Origin: Taudactylus pleione
Lineage: Eukaryota; Chordata; Amphibia; Anura; Myobatrachidae
Reading direction: 5' to 3'
NCBI GenBank assembly: GCA_031769625.1
Contig: JAUIMM010000171.1
Coordinates: forward strand, 1,488,001 to 1,552,000
Length of the DNA: 64,000 nucleotides
The notes beneath the pieces are model-generated. The model saw nothing but the letters and a program-made list of their open reading frames with translations, did not search any database and was not told where the DNA came from. Below, one piece after another: positions 11,021-21,639 of this stretch (the stretch's first letter is position 1; every line of letters begins with the position of its first letter). A program made the translations under genes and the position numbers.

Positions 11021-14000
11021 AATGTTGTCCCAAATTCCAGATTCCCTTTGGACAAAAGATGGACAGGACACTGGATTAATGGCAAACGTAAGCCCGGTAA
11101 TGATAAACTTAAAAAGCGGTAGGCAAGCTCCAAAAATTCCCCAGTACCCACTAAAACAGGAAGTGGAACTAGGGGTGTTTCCAATAATCGAGCGATTATT
11201 GCAACAAGGAATTTTAGTTCGTACAGCTAGTGTAGCCAACAGTCCCATCTTTCCAGTAAAGAAGAGTGGTGGGAGAGGTTATAGGCTGGTGCAAGACCTT
11301 AGAGGTGTTAATAAGGTAGTAGAGAGCCAATTCCCTATAGTGCCAAATCCAGCTGTCATCCTGATGCAGATCTCACCAAATTCAACCCATTTCACTGTCA
11401 TTGACCTCTGTTCTGCTTTCTTCTCTGAGCGTCTCCATCCTGACTGTCAGTACCTATTCGCATTCACATACAGAGGTGTGCAATATACATGGACACGATT
11501 GCCCCAAGGTTTCATAGACAGCCCCAGTATTTTCTCCCAGGCATTGCATGACTGTTTACAAGCTTTTCAACCTGCCAATGGATCAGTTCTAATTCAATAT
11601 GTGGACGATTTATTGCTATGTTCTGACTCTTTTATGTCATGTGTGAATGATACTAAACTTTTGTTACTTCATCTCTCGCAAACAGGACACAAAGTGGCTA
11701 AGGACAAGTTACAGCCGTGCCAGCCCAGAGTAAAATATTTGGGACACTGCCTAACCCAGGGGTTACGACATCTCACAAATGATAGAATCCAGGCCATACA
11801 GAACATGACACTGCCGCAGAATCAACAGCAAATTCGTACCTTCTTGGGAATGTGTGGATATTGCCGAATGTGGATACCAGGTTTTTCTATTTTGGCCTTG
11901 CCTTTACAGGAACTAGTCTCTTCCTCAAAGCCCGATCGCATCATACACACTGAGGAATCAGAACAGGCTTTTCTTAATCTTAAGGATAGTCTGACAAAAG
12001 CTCCTGCATTGGGAATACCCGATTATGAAAAACCTTTTGATTTATATTGTACGGAAGCCGATGGTTGTGCTGCAGGTGTCCTTACACAAAAACATGGTGA
12101 TGCCAGTAGGCCCGTAGCATACTACAGTGCCCAATTGGACACGGTAGCAAGATCACTCCCCACCTGTTTGAGAAGTGTAGCAGCTACCGCTTTACTGGTG
12201 AGTAAAAGTGAGGACGTAGTATTGGGCCATGATATGATTGTCTACACTCCCCATGCTGTATCTGTCCTGTTGAACTCAGCTCAAACCAGACACGTCTCCT
12301 CGGCTGGGTTCACCAAATGGGAACTAGCCCTAATACGCTGAATCCAGCAACATACCTGCCATATGTACAACATGATGTACAAAGGGTGGAAGGAGAGGAG
12401 TTGCTGGCGGGAGGTGAGTTCGGCAGACATGATGATACTCACAATTGTATGACATATCTGAATCAGACCTTTACTGCTAGACCTGACATACATGACACAC
12501 CTTTAGAGAATGTGGATGTAACTTTCTATACGGATGGGAGTTGTCATAGACAAACAGACACAGGTGAATTATGTACAGGTTATGCTGTTGTAAATGACAC
12601 AGACATCATGGAAGCTAAACCTCTCGGTCCTCCTCACTCAGCCCAGGTGGCAGAGTTAGTATCACTGACTAGAGCATGTGAACTGGCAGCAGGCAAATCT
12701 GCTAACATTTACACTGACTCGAGGTACGCGTTCGGGGTGGTGCACGACTTTGGGGCCCTATGGCGTCTGAGAAATTTTATGACAGCAGCAGGCACACCAG
12801 TTGCACACTCCCGACACATAAAACATCTCTTAGAAGCAATCCAACTGCCCAAAGCAGTGGCAGTAATTAAATGCAAAGCCCACACATGTGAGGATGACCC
12901 AGTGTCACTGGGCAACAACAGAGCTGACGAAGCTGCAAAATGGGCAGCGGGGTTAAGAATGCCTTCTCCAATTGAAACAATGATGTCATTCCAAACCATT
13001 GATATGCTGAAATTAATTGAGATGCAAAATTTGTGTTCAATTCTGGAAAAATCCATTTGGAAGTCCAAGGGGTGTGGGCAAGAGTCCTCCGGGCTCTGGA
13101 GGGATGGACATGGTAAGCCAGTAGCCCCCAAGGCATATTACCCCAGCCTGGCTGAAGCAGCACACGGTCTGACTCATCTGGGTAAACAGGGCATGTGCAA
13201 GTTGGTGAGGGCATACTGGTGCGCACCAGGGTTTTCTTCACAAGCAGAGAAGATAGCAATGTCCTGTCTGACCTGCTTGAGAAAGAACATAGGGAAAGCG
13301 ATCCCTACCTAACCGTCCCACATTCCACCGACTGATGGACCTTTCCAGGTGATACAAATTGATTTCATCCAATTACCACCCTGCAGGAACCTTAAGTATG
13401 TATTAGTGTGCACAGACGTATTCTCTAATTGGGTTGAGGCATACCCAGCAGCCACTAATACTGCTGCATTTACTGCCAAGAAAATAGTTCAGGAATTTGT
13501 ATGCAGGTACGGTATCCCTAGAATCATCGAAAGTGATAGGGGTACCCATTTCACAGGTGATGTTTTCCAAAATATGTGTAAGCTGATGGGTATTAATAGC
13601 CGATTTCACACCCCCTACCGACCGCAAGCCAGTGCCAAGGTAGAGAGGATGAACGGGACTATTAAAAATAAGCTAAGTTAAATCATGGCGGAGACTGGAC
13701 TAGGATGGCCAGAAGCTTTACCTCTGGTCCTACATAGTATAAGGACCACTCCTAGATTTCCTCTAAATCTGTCCCCATTTGAAATATTGTTTGGTAGACA
13801 ACCTCATTTGATTATAAGTCCACAGGAAGATCTAAAGGGTAACAACGAGGTAACTGTGAAGTATCTTATATCAATGAGTAAGCAGTTAAAGCAACAGCAG
13901 CAGATACTGAAATTGTTGTCCCATGATATGCCTGAAATGAACTGCCATGATGTTGAACCAGGAGAATATGTAATGATCCGAAATTTCTTACGTTCAGGTT

Positions 14001-14191
14001 GTTTGACTGATCGGTGGGAAGGTCCGTACCAGGTGCTGCTGACAAGTACTACATCTTTGAAGGTGGCCGAGAGAGATACCTGGGTCCAATCCACTCACTG
14101 CAAAAAGGTCAATCAACCGGTGGAGAAACAAGTCAGAGATAAAGCTGATAGTGTGGATCTGTCACTCGCGAGCTTGTTCCGGGAGGATTGA
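11021..14191 (+). pseudogene. pol: ERV pol (RT, RNase H, integrase; protease absent), broken
   Basis: RT occupies 11021-~12340: LVQDLRGVN, the first Asp in VIDLCSAFF, LPQGF, and YVDD at 11598-11609. RNase H (~12510-12960) keeps its acidic residues: FYTDGS, AELVSL, YTDSRYAF, NNRADEA. Integrase has a zinc-binding H-H-C-C head (~13160-13290), then a DD35E core (Asp at 13361, Asp at 13535, Glu at 13643, 35 codons between the last two), and a C-terminal RWEGPYQV fold. Damage: a frame change near 12335 between RT and RNase H with some sequence missing, TAA at 13310, TAA at 13679. Only ~100 bp separate the NC knuckle from the RT start and no protease (LVDTGA-type) is present. Confidence 0.93.
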
Positions 14192-14225
14192 AAAGGTTGT
14201 AGTGAGATACCTGAACTGAGAGAAA

Positions 14226-14232
14226 TTTGCAG
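14226..14232 (+). promoter_or_regulatory. Probable env splice acceptor
   Basis: tttgcag followed by gtcttg, 15 bases before the env ATG at 14247. Placement fits a singly spliced env message using the donor at 9061. The pyrimidine tract is weak. Confidence 0.45.
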
Positions 14233-14246
14233 GTCTTGTTGTGACA

Positions 14247-16304
14247 ATGGACGGGCCTGCTGTGTTCATTTTCATATTCTCTTTTAGAGTGTTCACCATC
14301 CTGGTCAGTTCGGGAATATCCAGTGTCTGTGATGGGGGACCTATTGAGGAAACAGGAGCTGATGGCAGTGCTGATGGAGTGGAGAAAGGTGGAGTGCAAT
14401 GTCAATCAGGGGAGTGTCTGACCAATCTTAGTACTGTTATTGTTAAGAGAGCTGTCATTCCGGATACTCGGGGAAGGTGTGAAGGGTTATCGTCTGAAGA
14501 TTCCTGTATTTGTGAGTTTTGTGGGTCCCTAGTTGAGGAGAACTGTATTCAACGGTGCCAACCAAAATATAACCCGATTTCAAATAGAGTTTCCTGTTGC
14601 ACTAGATACCATATATGCCTATATAAATTGATATCATAAACCCCACATATATCACTATCTCTCGTTTGGAAAACGTGGGGGTGCTACCACGGACAACGTA
14701 TATAACCACAGAATAATACAAAAAAGAAGAAGGAAATGTCCATTGCGGTGCACTAATAATATTAGTGCACCGCAATGGACATTTCCTTCTTCTTTTTTGT
14801 ATTATTCTGTCAAAATATAACCCGTACTAGGGAGGGTATCCTTTAGAGGATTATCACAGCATGGTAGGCAAAGTGTTAAATCAAACCGATTGCTGGGTGT
14901 GTTCACATGTGCCACAGGGACAGCATAATGTAGGGTTGGTGCCATTTCCGCTGAATATCATGGAAATTTTAGAATTACAAAAAGGGAAAACATTGGATGG
15001 AAAATTCCTCTCATCCAAACCGCCTCATTTCAAACTCTATCAATTTCAAGTAGATAAATCACTTTTGTGTTTAAACATAACCAACCCCAATAAACCCGGA
15101 GGTTGGGAAGTGACGGGGAATAATCAGACGATGACCTTCTCACAAAGAGCTGATAATGAGTCCATAAACTATGATCTGCTATGCTCAATTAAATCAAGTG
15201 GGAAATATTTTAGGTACCGGTATACATTGAGTTCCACCAAAGAAATGATTGGTAAAATACCAGATGGTTATTGTGCTAAAATAATACAACCAGAAACTTG
15301 CATATACCAGATGGAAGAGCCTGAGATAGGATTGTTTGCAAGAGAAAGGTGTTTAATGATAATGATGCATACCATTCCTTATATTCTCCCTGATAATGTG
15401 TATTTTATATGTGTAAGAAAAGCGTATAAATGGCTCTCCCCGAGTTCTGAAGGTTTGTGTTATCTGGGAAGAGTAGTCCCAGAAGTTATGACCCTCACAC
15501 ATGTTGAAATGTTGGGAATACATAAAAACACACCGTCACCATATCTTCACACACAATATGAACACAGAGGCAAGAGAAATATGATACCTGGTGATATGCA
15601 TAAAGCCGCTCAGTTAATCAGTGAGACAACTGGCTTCCAAGTTTTAGTCGCTCCTGGATCCCATCAGAATTGCTAGGGGTACATTAAATTTTAGATATAT
15701 CCAGGAACTTGCTAAATTAATAGATAATATCACCGAGATGTACGATGACACATTCAGGTACACAGGGAGAGAATTGCAAGCGTACAAGAAAGAACTAGTG
15801 CAACACAGGCTAGTGTTGAATTATTTAACTGCTGTTACTGCATTGTATTGCGTAATGTTAGCCACCCAATTTGGAGTAAAGTGTTGCACTTATGTCACCA
15901 ATGATACCAGTGACCCTAAGGAGGTGATAGATCAGAAGATGGATGAGATTCTGCAGCTAAAGTGGGAATTTCGTAAGAACCATAACGCATCAGTGGCTGA
16001 AGCAGGGGAAAAGATAGAAGGATGGGTGTCATGGCTGAACCCAGTGAAATGGTTCTCGGGTCTAGGAGAGTGGGTCCAGGAAGTGATCGCCAGCGTAGGC
16101 AAATTCTTGATCCTTATACTGATTGTCATCATAGTAATTGGCATATGCGTCCGGTGTGTTCCTATTGTGTTGAAGTGTGGAAAATGTGAAAACAGAGTGA
16201 AACGAAGGAATGAAACTATGATGGTGGTCAGAAATGATAATATGTATACCGAGGTAGATACAGAACTGCACTACAACCCTGAACTAGGAAGTACCATCAT
16301 TTAA
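14247..16304 (+). pseudogene. env: ERV env (SU-TM), interrupted
   Basis: Envelope glycoprotein. The ATG at 14247 is followed by a hydrophobic signal peptide (FIFIFSFRVFTILVSSG). SU contains several Cys and, at 14891, the CWVC motif that corresponds to the SU isomerase-type motif of gamma-type envelopes. An RGKR furin-like site is at 15566-15577. TM contains a LNYLTA heptad-like region followed by a Cys...CC group (15849-15892; spacing wider than the classical CX6CC), a membrane-proximal tryptophan-rich segment, a membrane anchor (~16105-16165) and a cytoplasmic tail with a YTEV-type motif. Damage: a 234-bp insertion at 14577-14810, which brings a stop at 14637, and a frame change near 15655. 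Non-functional. Confidence 0.88.
14577..14810. mobile_element. 234-bp insertion in env ending in a perfect 49-bp hairpin
   Basis: Flanked by a 14-bp direct duplication (caaaatataacccg at 14563-14576 and 14811-14824), so it is a real insertion into env. The last 102 bases are an inverted repeat: arm 14709-14757, three-base loop, arm 14761-14809, with no mismatch. The first 130 bases are AT-rich with no ORF. A 14-bp duplication suits target-primed reverse transcription rather than a DNA transposon; the hairpin could come from snap-back copying. The source family is not recognised. Confidence 0.85.
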
Positions 16305-16612
16305 ACATATAATATTTAGACATGCATAGAAGATATTATTGAAATGTTATTTATAGAAAACCCAGACAATGTAAAGTCTCAAATTCCCCTTCAAGACTGC
16401 TGTTATAAGACTGGTGCATTCCCACATCTGTCACATGATCTCCCAAGATCCGCGGTGTGCGTATAATAGTAGTTTTATGCCCTCGCCTAGAGACACATTA
16501 TTGATGGATTAAGAACCACCTTGTGCCATCCCATAATAACACTAAATAATATGTGAATGTAAGCCTAAATTAAATTTATATAGCAGATTGTGATAGCATG
16601 TTGTTTGCTATC
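16305..16612 (+). other. ERV 3' untranslated region before the 3' LTR
   Basis: About 300 bp between the env stop and the purine tract. No ORF and no recognisable accessory gene. Confidence 0.6.
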
Positions 16613-16622
16613 AAAGGGTGGA
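16613..16622 (+). promoter_or_regulatory. Polypurine tract
   Basis: aaagggtgga directly before the 3' LTR, the expected place for plus-strand priming. One T interrupts the purines. Confidence 0.65.
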
Positions 16623-16623
16623 C

Positions 16624-18015
16624 TGTCGAAGCTGAAATATTGGCTGAGACAAGTTCAGTTTAAAATTTAATCGTGGCAACGCCATCTTGCAAATGGCCGC
16701 AAGACTCCATTTTGGAAATGAGATCGCAAGACACCATTTTGTGGCCAGCGTCAATTCAAGTTATAACTCAGGAGCTAAGAACAGATGGCAATGTTTTTGT
16801 TAACCTACCAAGGGCAACTGGAAAAACAAGCTTTCTGAGTAAAAGTAAATAAGAATAGACAATGGGTATTTTTACATACAAATTGGGAATCCCTGGATGC
16901 AGATAAAGTATAGTTGTGGCAATTGTAATATAATCCAGGCATTGATCTACACAATTGGATTTGTCTGAATCCTAGACAGGATGGCCCCAAACTCCACAGC
17001 TTGAGGTGGTAATACATTTGCATTTCACACAAGAGTCTGTGAGAACAAAAGAGGTTTTGTTTTCCTTTGAACACACAACAGGTGGGGGCCTTCTGACAGA
17101 GGGCATGTAGAACTACAACCCTCAGCCATCCACACTGCTGGATGTTCACTTCGTGTATGAGAGATTATGCACTTAAATCTCACCCATTAATAACTAGCGT
17201 CCTTATACCAAACCCCGAATACCCACACACTACATATTCGCACACAAGGTTCCATTAGCATCAAATTGTATGATTCAAGTTGGTTAAGTTAGTTTAAATG
17301 CTAAGAAATAGAGGTTTTTGATAACTAAGGTATTATACATGATAAGCAAGGTGTGTTTGGTTTCGTTCTGATGCGTACGCTTTTTACAGCATCCCGGTGT
17401 TATCGGTGGAGAGATCGCATCATGCAAACTCAAGTTACGGATCGCAGAACTTACAAGCAACAAAATGTTTAGCTGATGGAATGTTACAGGAGGCGTTACT
17501 AGAAAGACCCCTGTTGTCGGAGGCAGGGAAAGTCTATTTGTAACAACCTGTTAAATGTGCCGTAACATATGCTTCTCCTCTGGGAACCAATGAGATCAGC
17601 AGGAAGTTTTCCCTTTGTCCTGTTTCAGTCTGGGGGGGAATAAATACATGTGTCCAAATACTGGTTTGCCAGTGCATGCTGAATTTTGGGTGTACTGAGG
17701 ATCTCTAGTCTGAGGTCTATCTCTGGGTCCGGAGGCGCAGCGTAAGTATACTGTACTTGGGTCTGTATTATTTCCTTTTACGCCTAACTTGTGTATGTAT
17801 AGATTGCGTGTAACTGACTGTACTTTTACCTGAATAATACTTGTGCGTTGGAACCACAGATTCAACTCCTGTCTTTATTTGAGGTTATACTGCGTACGCA
17901 ATTAGCGTTCTGTTTAGAGGTTATAGGCAGGTTTTTGTCTTAGAGGTTATAGGCATGTGAATCTTAGAGGTTTATAGGAAGGAATATACTAAAGGTTAAT
18001 ACGGACGATTCAACA
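16624..18015 (+). repeat. 3' LTR
   Basis: Same 1,392-bp length as the 5' LTR; AATAAA at 17639-17644; ends ttcaaca followed by the duplicated cacc. Differences I can see from the 5' copy include 17146 and 17155 region, 17241, 17378, 17407, 17444, 17541, 17738, 17868, 17882, 17894 and 17956, all substitutions. Confidence 0.96.
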
Positions 18016-18225
18016 CACCCCTGGGGGGCTAGGATTAGGCACCCCCGGGGGGAGGTTTGGGTTAGGCATCCCCCGGGAGGATTAGGGTGCTGTAAAAGGG
18101 GGTTAGGGTTAGGCACCCCCAGGGGGAGGCTAGGCTTAGGCACTAGGGGGGAGGTTAGGTTTAGGCACCACTAAGGGATAGTTAGGGTTAGGTGGGGGGA
18201 GGGGTAGGGATAGGGTACTTACCTG
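18016..18225. repeat. GTTAGG / CACCCC-rich tandem repeat, right part
   Basis: Repeats of the type ggttagggttaggcaccccc with variable G and C runs, imperfect units of ~25-45 bp. Continues the repeat broken by the ERV at 6873. Confidence 0.75.
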
Positions 18226-19276
18226 CCCTGTGGGGATCTTCTCCCTTCATATCCATTCAGTGATTCAGTTATAATACATAATTTACCCCAGTATAGACCT
18301 CCTAGCTCACTCATGTACCCCCAGTATAATTCCTGTATGAGCAGTCATGATGTATATTTGATACAATGCGCGCACTGTGTATATTAATCATGTATCGTGC
18401 ATCATTACATTCTATCATATGTAAACTATGCCGGGCGGTGAATTTGGGTAGGATGGGATTGCTAGGCATGCACATTAATATCTCACAAAGAGGCTGTGTG
18501 GGCCGTATATCAGCAGCAACATCAACATACCCAGCAACACACCAGCAATGTACAGCCACACAATACACACAGAGAATATAATATAATATATACATGTGTT
18601 TCTCTGTACTTCCCCTGTCACAGAGTGCCTGAGCATGACACTGACACAATAAATAAATAAATAAATCTGCACAAATTCAGGAAAGTTGAGTGCACTGCAC
18701 AGTAGGTCCTCGGGAGTTGTAGTTCTTTGCATACTGCTTAGTAATGGCTTTAACTGAGTAATACGTCCTTCTAGGAACTTCAGTACCCATCGCACCTGAG
18801 ACACTGACAGTGAAAACCAGCTCAGCACCCCCATCCTGTCCTCTGTCACTGCGCTGCTGGAGGAGAAAATCCCCGGACACCACCACCAGATACAGGTGGG
18901 TACCAGTGACTGAGCCGCTGCAGTCAGTAGTGCGGGTGACCTGCTGCTGCTTCTATATGCAGTGCCATGTATAAATTGAGGAGGACAGCATTGCTGTGTA
19001 GTTACATTACACATAGCGGAGGGGGCAGCACTGGCACAGAGCAGGGGGGCACCCATGGCAGTGACCAGTGCTGGTCTCTCCTATGTACCATATGAGGAGG
19101 TAGGACATGTATAGCATATATTAGCAGGTGTATATGACACATATACTGTATGAGGTGACAGGACGTGCATAGGATATATTAGGATGTGTGGATGACAGGA
19201 ATTGTATATATTAGTAGGTGTATATATGACATACATATATCAAGTGTTAGGACATGTACGTGGTATATTATACATT
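18226..19276. other. Anonymous DNA with a short AATA microsatellite
   Basis: Holds the second copy of the 42-bp motif (18385-18427) and an (aata)n run at 18646-18665. The stretch 18700-18900 is GC-richer and ends in a donor-like cag|gtgggt at 18895, but no conserved reading frame is recognised. Confidence 0.45.
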
Positions 19277-19284
19277 TATGACAT

Positions 19285-19409
19285 CAGGGCCGGCAACAGA
19301 AATCTTGAGGCTTATTACACAGATATCTCTGGGGCCCCCTCAACCTCTCCCCCACACAACCCACACATCCCTCCCAATACATATATAGATACAAATATAG
19401 AATATATAG

Positions 19410-19446
<37 letters not shown>

Positions 19447-19870
19447 TACACATACACACATACACAGGTAACTGACTATGTTATTGTAATTTATAAAATA
19501 TATGTGTGTGTGTAATGTATATGTGTATATATAAATATATATATACTGTATATACACAGCATATATGTGTGGGAATATGTATGTTTATGTATTTGTATAT
19601 ATGTATATATTTATATGTGTGTGTGTATTTCTCTAGCTGTAATAATTGTGTGTGTACGTATGTGGACCTGGCATGTGTGTTTGTAGGAGGGGTCAAGGAT
19701 GTGGCTTTGGGAGGGTGGGTTTGGGGTCCCAGAAACATAAGTGTACCGGGCCCCAAGATTTCTGTTGCCAGCCCTGCCCGCTGCAGAGATGTGATTTTTC
19801 GCCCCTGAGCCCTCAGAACCTCAGGGCCCAGCACAGATGTGCCCCTGGTACCCCCCTGTCACTGGGCCTG
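19285..19870. mobile_element. 586-bp non-autonomous hAT-type element
   Basis: Starts cagggccggcaacag and ends in an imperfect inverted counterpart (ctgtcactgggcctg). Flanked by an exact 8-bp duplication, tatgacat, at 19277-19284 and 19871-19878, the hAT signature. An inner inverted copy of the left end lies at 19741-19776. The interior holds TA, GA and GTAT microsatellites (~19390-19640). Confidence 0.85.
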
Positions 19871-19878
19871 TATGACAT

Positions 19879-20948
19879 AGTGGAAGGTGAGGGGGACACA
19901 TGAGGCTGTGGGAAGCTGCCATCTTCCCAGACCCGCCCTGTCCATAGTTTCAGTTTTGGTCTGTCTAACACCTGGAGATCAGTCTCAGCCTGTGTTTGGG
20001 AGACTCAGCTGCTGCCGGGATATCCGGGCATTTCCCCCTGCCCTCCGCTGCTCTCCACCTGGAGACATTATCCGGACCAGTCTCTTCATCTTTCTGACGC
20101 GGTGTGTCCTCGGACGCCGCCATCTTCCCGTACCTGCCCTGACCGTAGTTTACATTTACTTCCCACTGAGAGCTGTCAGTCACAGCTGGAGAACAGCACA
20201 CACAACCAACCTGTGTTTCATACCTGAGGGCACAGTCAGCAGGGGGCTTCATCTCACAGCCTGTCTGAAACTATTATCTACATAGAACGCCATGTTTCCC
20301 CTCCCGGTTCTGCAGGCTGCTCTGTACTGGGCTGCATTGTCTCTAGGAAGTGCGGGAGGGTCCCTTGGTTGGTGTACTGTATGGTATGCAAGGGGGTCCA
20401 GCTGTGTAAAATATCTGGTTGATGGCAACAGAAATGTGCACCAGGGATGGGGCACTCGCTGCCACTCACACACAGCCATCGGGAACATGCTCCCCGTGGG
20501 CAGACACAGGCGGCTCAGCACAGTGGCATCACTACGGGACATCGGCATCACACACGGAGACAGCAGGAGTTTTGGTGTGAAGGATAGAAGTTGTAAGATG
20601 TGCAGCCACCTCTTCTTGCCGATGCCTTCTTGCCCAATTTCTGCTATCCCCTGCTACTGTATCTCATCGGTGCAGCTCACTGCTCCCGAAGACCTGGAGG
20701 TCTAGTTTTGGTAATTTCCCCCTGCCCTCCGATGCTATCCTCCCGGAGACAGGATCCCGACTGGTCTCCACTTACTGACCCTGTGTGTCCTTCTGTGCAG
20801 GGGTGAATCAGTGTGACAGCACCAGGGGGTGCGGTCAGGCCTTGTACTGTTATATATATCTTGTAGCCTACACCAATACATACACTATATATCCTTATAT
20901 ACACCATATACTGTACATCTAATATGTATACTGTACACCTAATAAAAA
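19879..20948. other. GC-richer anonymous DNA with an internal duplication
   Basis: No convincing gene. A block around 20030-20090 (atttccccctgccctccg, then a cctggagac-like stretch) recurs in diverged form at ~20715-20775. Open frames here are short and inconsistent between the two copies. Confidence 0.4.
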
Positions 20949-21298
20949 TGGGATGCGGGCTAAAAGGAAGCCATGTTTGTTCACCCAAGTGAAGCCACTG
21001 TACACCCCCTGCAGGAGGCCACCTACTGAGCATGTGCAGCAAGTTGAACTTCCCTATCTTTAAAAAGGGGCATATTTTGGGCAATTGTTAAAAACTTTAA
21101 CTTTCTAGGGGACCACAAAAGACCCTACACTGGAATAAGAGCTACCTAACAAAACAAACCTCAGTTCTACCCGTCCATGCCAAATTTCAGCTCAGTACGT
21201 CCAATAGCTTTTAAGATGTAGCCCCTCAAACACCATGCCCCATCTCAGGAATTCCCTATGGGAGAATTCCATTTATTCGATTCAGCCTTAATATAAGG
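20949..21298. repeat. Dispersed repeat, copy 1
   Basis: Shares cacccaagtgaagccactgt, cagcaagttga, caaatttcagctc and cgattcag-cttaatataagg with 24196-24731 in the same orientation. The two copies bracket the satellite at 21640-24020. The family is not identified. Confidence 0.75.
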
Positions 21299-21639
21299 TT
21301 ACGAACATGCCTTTATAATAAAGCACTTTTGAATTTTCTGCTGACTTTCCTCCTGTGAATAAATTAGAGATGTCATGATCACGTGCTCTATCAGACTTCT
21401 CTGGCACCGCTCGAACCAGAGGATTAAACTCATTAATATAAGTGGTGCAAGGGTTTATTACTGTGATAATGTACCCAAACCAGTGCTCGAAGTGTGCCGG
21501 TATGAAACGGTATGTCATACCGGCACTTTACTTTGGCACCTGGTGCTGGGACTGCCAATGTCCCAGTGCCAGTTAGCAAGCGGCTGCGCTGCCTGTTCAC
21601 ACCACGCTCCAGCCACGAGCCAATCATGGCTCGTGGTCC

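Larger units (their letters stand above)
6874..18015 (+). mobile_element. Full-length gamma-like endogenous retrovirus (11.1 kb)
   Basis: Proviral structure in order: 5' LTR (6874-8265), primer site, leader with splice donor, gag (9133-11020), pol (11021-14191), env (14247-16304), purine tract, 3' LTR (16624-18015). The target duplication cacc is at 6870-6873 and 18016-18019; four bases is the usual size for gammaretroviral integrases. Simple three-gene layout, PPPPY late motif, single zinc knuckle, YVDD, DD35E integrase with GPY-like tail and proline-type primer site all fit a class I (gamma/epsilon-like) element. LTRs are each 1,392 bp and differ at about a dozen positions by my count, so integration is fairly recent, yet gag, pol and env all carry disabling damage. 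Confidence 0.95.

Noticed and set aside
11070..11085. DTG near the RT start as a retroviral protease active site
   Set aside because: The tripeptide sits in the normal RT N-terminal region before the SPV-type segment and lacks the surrounding protease fold.
14640..14710. Hammerhead ribozyme in the env insertion
   Set aside because: Small stems can be drawn, but the conserved CUGANGA and GAAA core is not present in the right order.
18016..18225. Interstitial telomere repeat (ttaggg)
   Set aside because: gttaggg words are scattered and mixed with cacccc blocks; no uninterrupted TTAGGG array.
18475..19056. 193-codon minus-strand frame
   Set aside because: Cys/Ser-rich translation without any recognised domain, in a low-complexity context; no support for a gene.
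19879..20948. Possible exons of a zinc-finger gene
   Set aside because: GC-rich blocks and donor-like sites, but no KRAB, zinc finger or other domain in any frame.
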